The position numbers and the translations under genes were made by a program. The notes beneath the pieces are model-generated. The model did not search any database. It worked only from the letters and a program-made list of their open reading frames with translations, and was not told where the DNA came from. This document shows positions 5,797 to 7,658 of a stretch of 7,658 nt of DNA, one piece after another. Each line of letters opens with the position of its first letter. The first letter of the stretch is position 1. This DNA comes from Microbacterium sp. (GTDB lineage Bacteria; Actinomycetota; Actinomycetes; Actinomycetales; Microbacteriaceae), in the NCBI GenBank assembly GCA_003248845.1, contig QFPD01000086.1:1-7658 (forward strand), read 5' to 3'.

Positions 5797-6620
5797 CCGC
5801 CTCGGCGACCGCGGCTGCGCGGGAGGTCCGCGGCGGCGGTGTCCGTGCGTTGTGGGCGGGAAACCCGCAGGCAGTGGTGCAGCGCGGGCTGATCGCCGCG
5901 CGCTCGTCGAGCTGGGCCGTCGTGCTGTCGGGCTTCTTCGAGCCCGTCTTCTACCTGGCATCCATGGGCATCGGGCTCGGGGCGCTGGTCGGCGACGTGC
6001 AGACGTCGCAGGGCATCGCCGTCAGCTACGCGGCGTTCATCGCGCCGGCGCTTCTCGCCGTGTCGGCGATGAACGGGGCGATCTACGACTCGACGTGGAA
6101 CGTCTTCTTCCGCCTCAACTACGGTCGTCTCTACGAAGGCATGCTGGCGACGTCGCTCGGGCCTCTCGACGTCGCCCTCGGCGAGATCCTGTACGCGCTC
6201 CTGCGAGGACTCGCATACGCGACGGGCTTCATGATCATCATGCAGGTACTCGGGCTGAACCTGGCGTGGACCGCGATCCTGGCCCTTCCCGCGGTGCTCC
6301 TCATCGCCTTCGGATTCGCGAGCCTCGGCATGGGCGTGACGAGCTACATGAAGACGTTCCAGCAGATGGACTGGATCAACTTCGTCCTGCTGCCGATGTT
6401 CCTGTTCTCCGCGACCTTCTACCCGATCAGCGTCTACCCGGAGTGGGTGCAGCACATCGTGATGGCGCTGCCGCTCTGGCACGGCGTCGAGCTCATCCGC
6501 GGGCTCACGACCGGCATCCTCAGCATCGACATGCTCTGGCACGTGCTGTACTACGTCGTGATGATCGCCGTCGGACTCGTCTTCACGACGCGGCGGCTGC
6601 GGGCGCTGTTCCTCGGCTGA
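5793..6620 (+). CDS. ABC-2 permease, NodJ-like (second of two)
   Basis: 275 residues. The frame is open far upstream, but the real start is ATG 5793, which overlaps the previous stop as ATGA (5793-5796) and has GAGAGG (5779-5784) 8 bases upstream. Hydrophobic segments lie at about 41-66, 79-96, 132-153, 158-182, 194-213 and 247-265. It repeats the motifs of the preceding permease: PMFLFSATFYP (201-211) and PLWHGVEL (227-234). Both permeases also share a FVAPALLA/FIAPALLA segment near the second helix. This suggests an old tandem duplication giving a heterodimeric channel, instead of the single NodJ homodimer of rhizobia. It is the last gene of the operon; a long hairpin begins 26 bases after its stop. 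Confidence 0.94.
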   Translation: MTASATAAAREVRGGGVRALWAGNPQAVVQRGLIAARSSSWAVVLSGFFEPVFYLASMGIGLGALVGDVQTSQGIAVSYAAFIAPALLAVSAMNGAIYDSTWNVFFRLNYGRLYEGMLATSLGPLDVALGEILYALLRGLAYATGFMIIMQVLGLNLAWTAILALPAVLLIAFGFASLGMGVTSYMKTFQQMDWINFVLLPMFLFSATFYPISVYPEWVQHIVMALPLWHGVELIRGLTTGILSIDMLWHVLYYVVMIAVGLVFTTRRLRALFLG

Positions 6621-6645
6621 ACGGGAAGCGCGGGAGCGCGAAGAC

Positions 6646-6683
6646 GAGGGATGCCGCGCAGGCGGACCCGCGCGGCATCCCTC
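6646..6683. terminator. Perfect 14-bp hairpin between convergent genes, bidirectional terminator
   Basis: GAGGGATGCCGCGC (6646-6659) and GCGCGGCATCCCTC (6670-6683) are perfect inverted repeats around a 10-base loop, within which two further G-C pairs can form. It starts 26 bases after the permease stop and lies 17 bases beyond the end of the converging MFS gene, so it is placed to end both transcripts. Because the stem is perfect it works equally on either strand. There is no run of T on either side. Each arm contains the word GGATGCC/GGCATCC, and the right arm shares the 13-mer CGCGGCATCCCTC with 621-633. Confidence 0.8.
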
Positions 6684-6700
6684 TCATCTCTCGGCGTTGC

Positions 6701-7658
6701 TCAGAGCGACCCGGTCTCGCCGAGGCCGATGTTCGTGTCGTAGTCGACGTCCTTCGTCTCCTTGGAGAGGAGGAGGGCGATGAGAGTGAGCACCGCCGAG
6801 CCGCTCAGGTACAGGCCGACGAGCCAGGGCTGCCCGCCCGCGGCCGCCCACAGCCCGACGGCGACGAGGGGGGCCAGGGCCGCGCCGAGGATCGACGACA
6901 CGTTGTACGAGATCGCCGACCCGGTGTAGCGCACGTTGGTCGGGAAGAGTTCCGGCAGCACCGCACCCATCGGGCCGAAGGTCGCGCCCATCAGCATGAA
7001 TCCGATGATGAGGAACGCCTGCGTGAGCGCGCCCGTGAACTTGTCATCGAGCTGCGGCATGAGGAAGACGTTGAACATCAGCCCGAAGACGGCGATGCCG
7101 ACCGTGATCCAGATGAGGAGCTTCCGGCGACCGACGGTGTCGGCGATGGGGCCGGAGAGGAGGGTGAAGATGCCGAAGAACAGCACGCCGACGATCTGCA
7201 TGATCACGAAATCCGTGTAGCCGAACCCGAGTCCCGGGACCGGGGCATCCGCGGCCTTCGTGCCGTACGAGAGGGTGAAGCTCGTCATCAGATAGAACAG
7301 CACGTAGGTCGCCAGCATGATGAACGTGCCGAGGATGAGGTTCTTGGTGTTCGTGCGGAAGACCTCGCCGAGCGGGAACTTGCGGATCGCGCCGGTCTTC
7401 TCGGCCTTCGTGAACGCCTCCGATTCGACGAGCTTGAGGCGCACCCACAGGCCGATGATCACCATGACGGCCGAGAAGAGGAACGGGACGCGCCACCCCC
7501 ACGTGAGGAACGCCTCGGAGCGCTGCGTCGGGCCGTCCGGGTGGGGGAGGGCGAAGTTGATCAGGAGGAAGATCGTGTTCGCGATGATGAAGCCGATCGG
7601 AGCGCCCAGCTGCGGGAAGGTCCCGTACCAGGCGCGCTTGCCCTTCGGGGCGTTCTCG
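6701..7658 (-). CDS. MFS transporter, metabolite:H+ symporter (MHS) family, N-terminus outside window
   Basis: 318 residues are visible plus one base of another codon; the frame is open to the right edge, so the N-terminal part, probably 100-150 residues, is missing. An internal ATG at 7465 is not the start, because clear family sequence precedes it: ENAPKGKRAWYGTFPQLGAP and WGWRVPFLFSAV. That APKGKRAWYGTFPQLGAPIG element with the WGWRVPFL element is typical of the MHS family (ShiA, ProP, KgtP, citrate carriers). Further on are the MFS loop motif ADTVGRRK (visible residues about 172-179) and PELFPTNVRYTGSAISYNVS (about 235-254), another MHS hallmark. Multiple hydrophobic helices follow the expected pattern and a short acidic tail ends the protein. 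It should import a small organic acid or osmolyte with protons across the inner membrane; the substrate is not decidable from sequence. It converges on the ABC-2 operon. Confidence 0.92.
   Translation of the reverse strand, partial: ENAPKGKRAWYGTFPQLGAPIGFIIANTIFLLINFALPHPDGPTQRSEAFLTWGWRVPFLFSAVMVIIGLWVRLKLVESEAFTKAEKTGAIRKFPLGEVFRTNTKNLILGTFIMLATYVLFYLMTSFTLSYGTKAADAPVPGLGFGYTDFVIMQIVGVLFFGIFTLLSGPIADTVGRRKLLIWITVGIAVFGLMFNVFLMPQLDDKFTGALTQAFLIIGFMLMGATFGPMGAVLPELFPTNVRYTGSAISYNVSSILGAALAPLVAVGLWAAAGGQPWLVGLYLSGSAVLTLIALLLSKETKDVDYDTNIGLGETGSL

Noticed and set aside
4774..5961. A 395-codon minus-strand frame opposite the ABC-2 permeases
   Set aside because: The product is rich in Arg, His and Glu with no recognisable motif, and it mirrors the third-position GC bias of the real plus-strand genes.
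7463..7465. ATG at 7465 (minus strand) as the start of the MFS gene
   Set aside because: The frame continues to the window edge and the upstream 64 codons carry clear MHS-family sequence, so this is an internal methionine.
1..7658. Mobile element, prophage, CRISPR array, tRNA or toxin-antitoxin genes
   Set aside because: No transposase or integrase motifs, no terminal repeats, no regularly spaced repeats, no tRNA-like fold and no small paired ORFs with a suitable start were seen on either strand.

Overview
The window looks like chromosomal DNA from a high-GC actinobacterium, most likely Microbacteriaceae and perhaps Microbacterium. The evidence is a GC content that looks to be near 70%, codons ending almost always in G or C, GGAAGG/AAAGGA-type ribosome binding sites, a GTG start with a -10-like box right against it, and the protein families present. 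The genus is an inference from style, not from a marker gene. No RNA gene, CRISPR array, insertion sequence, integrase or attachment site was seen. Composition looks even throughout, so this reads as ordinary core or near-core chromosome rather than an island.

Layout. (1) 1-893, plus strand: the tail of one gene, then a two-helix membrane protein resembling the actinobacterial AmaP/DUF6286-type anchor of the Asp23/Gls24 envelope stress system, joined by an ATGA stop/start overlap, then a small CsbD-family stress protein. (2) 956-3894, minus strand: a PfkB-family sugar kinase followed by a fused (permease plus ATPase) type IV ABC exporter. (3) 3965-6620, plus strand: a compact three-gene operon with two ATGA overlaps, encoding a NodI/DrrA-like ATPase and two NodJ-like ABC-2 permeases. 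(4) 6701 to the right edge, minus strand: the C-terminal part of an MHS-family (metabolite:H+ symporter) major facilitator transporter, cut by the window.

The transcription units are divergent at 3895-3964 and convergent at 894-955 and 6621-6700. Both convergent gaps contain a long GC-rich hairpin that probably ends transcription from both sides, and two smaller hairpins sit at the end of the AmaP-like gene. All gaps between genes are under 120 bases.

How the genes work together: the left block is probably an envelope/general stress module, the three-gene operon is one ABC-2 exporter, and the fused exporter should work as a homodimer. No substrate can be read from the sequence for any transporter. 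I found no convincing new defence or mobile system. The most unusual signal is a short DNA word, GGATGCC/GGCATCC, counted by eye 16 times on both strands, inside genes in more than one reading frame and inside terminator hairpins. About two would be expected from base composition alone.
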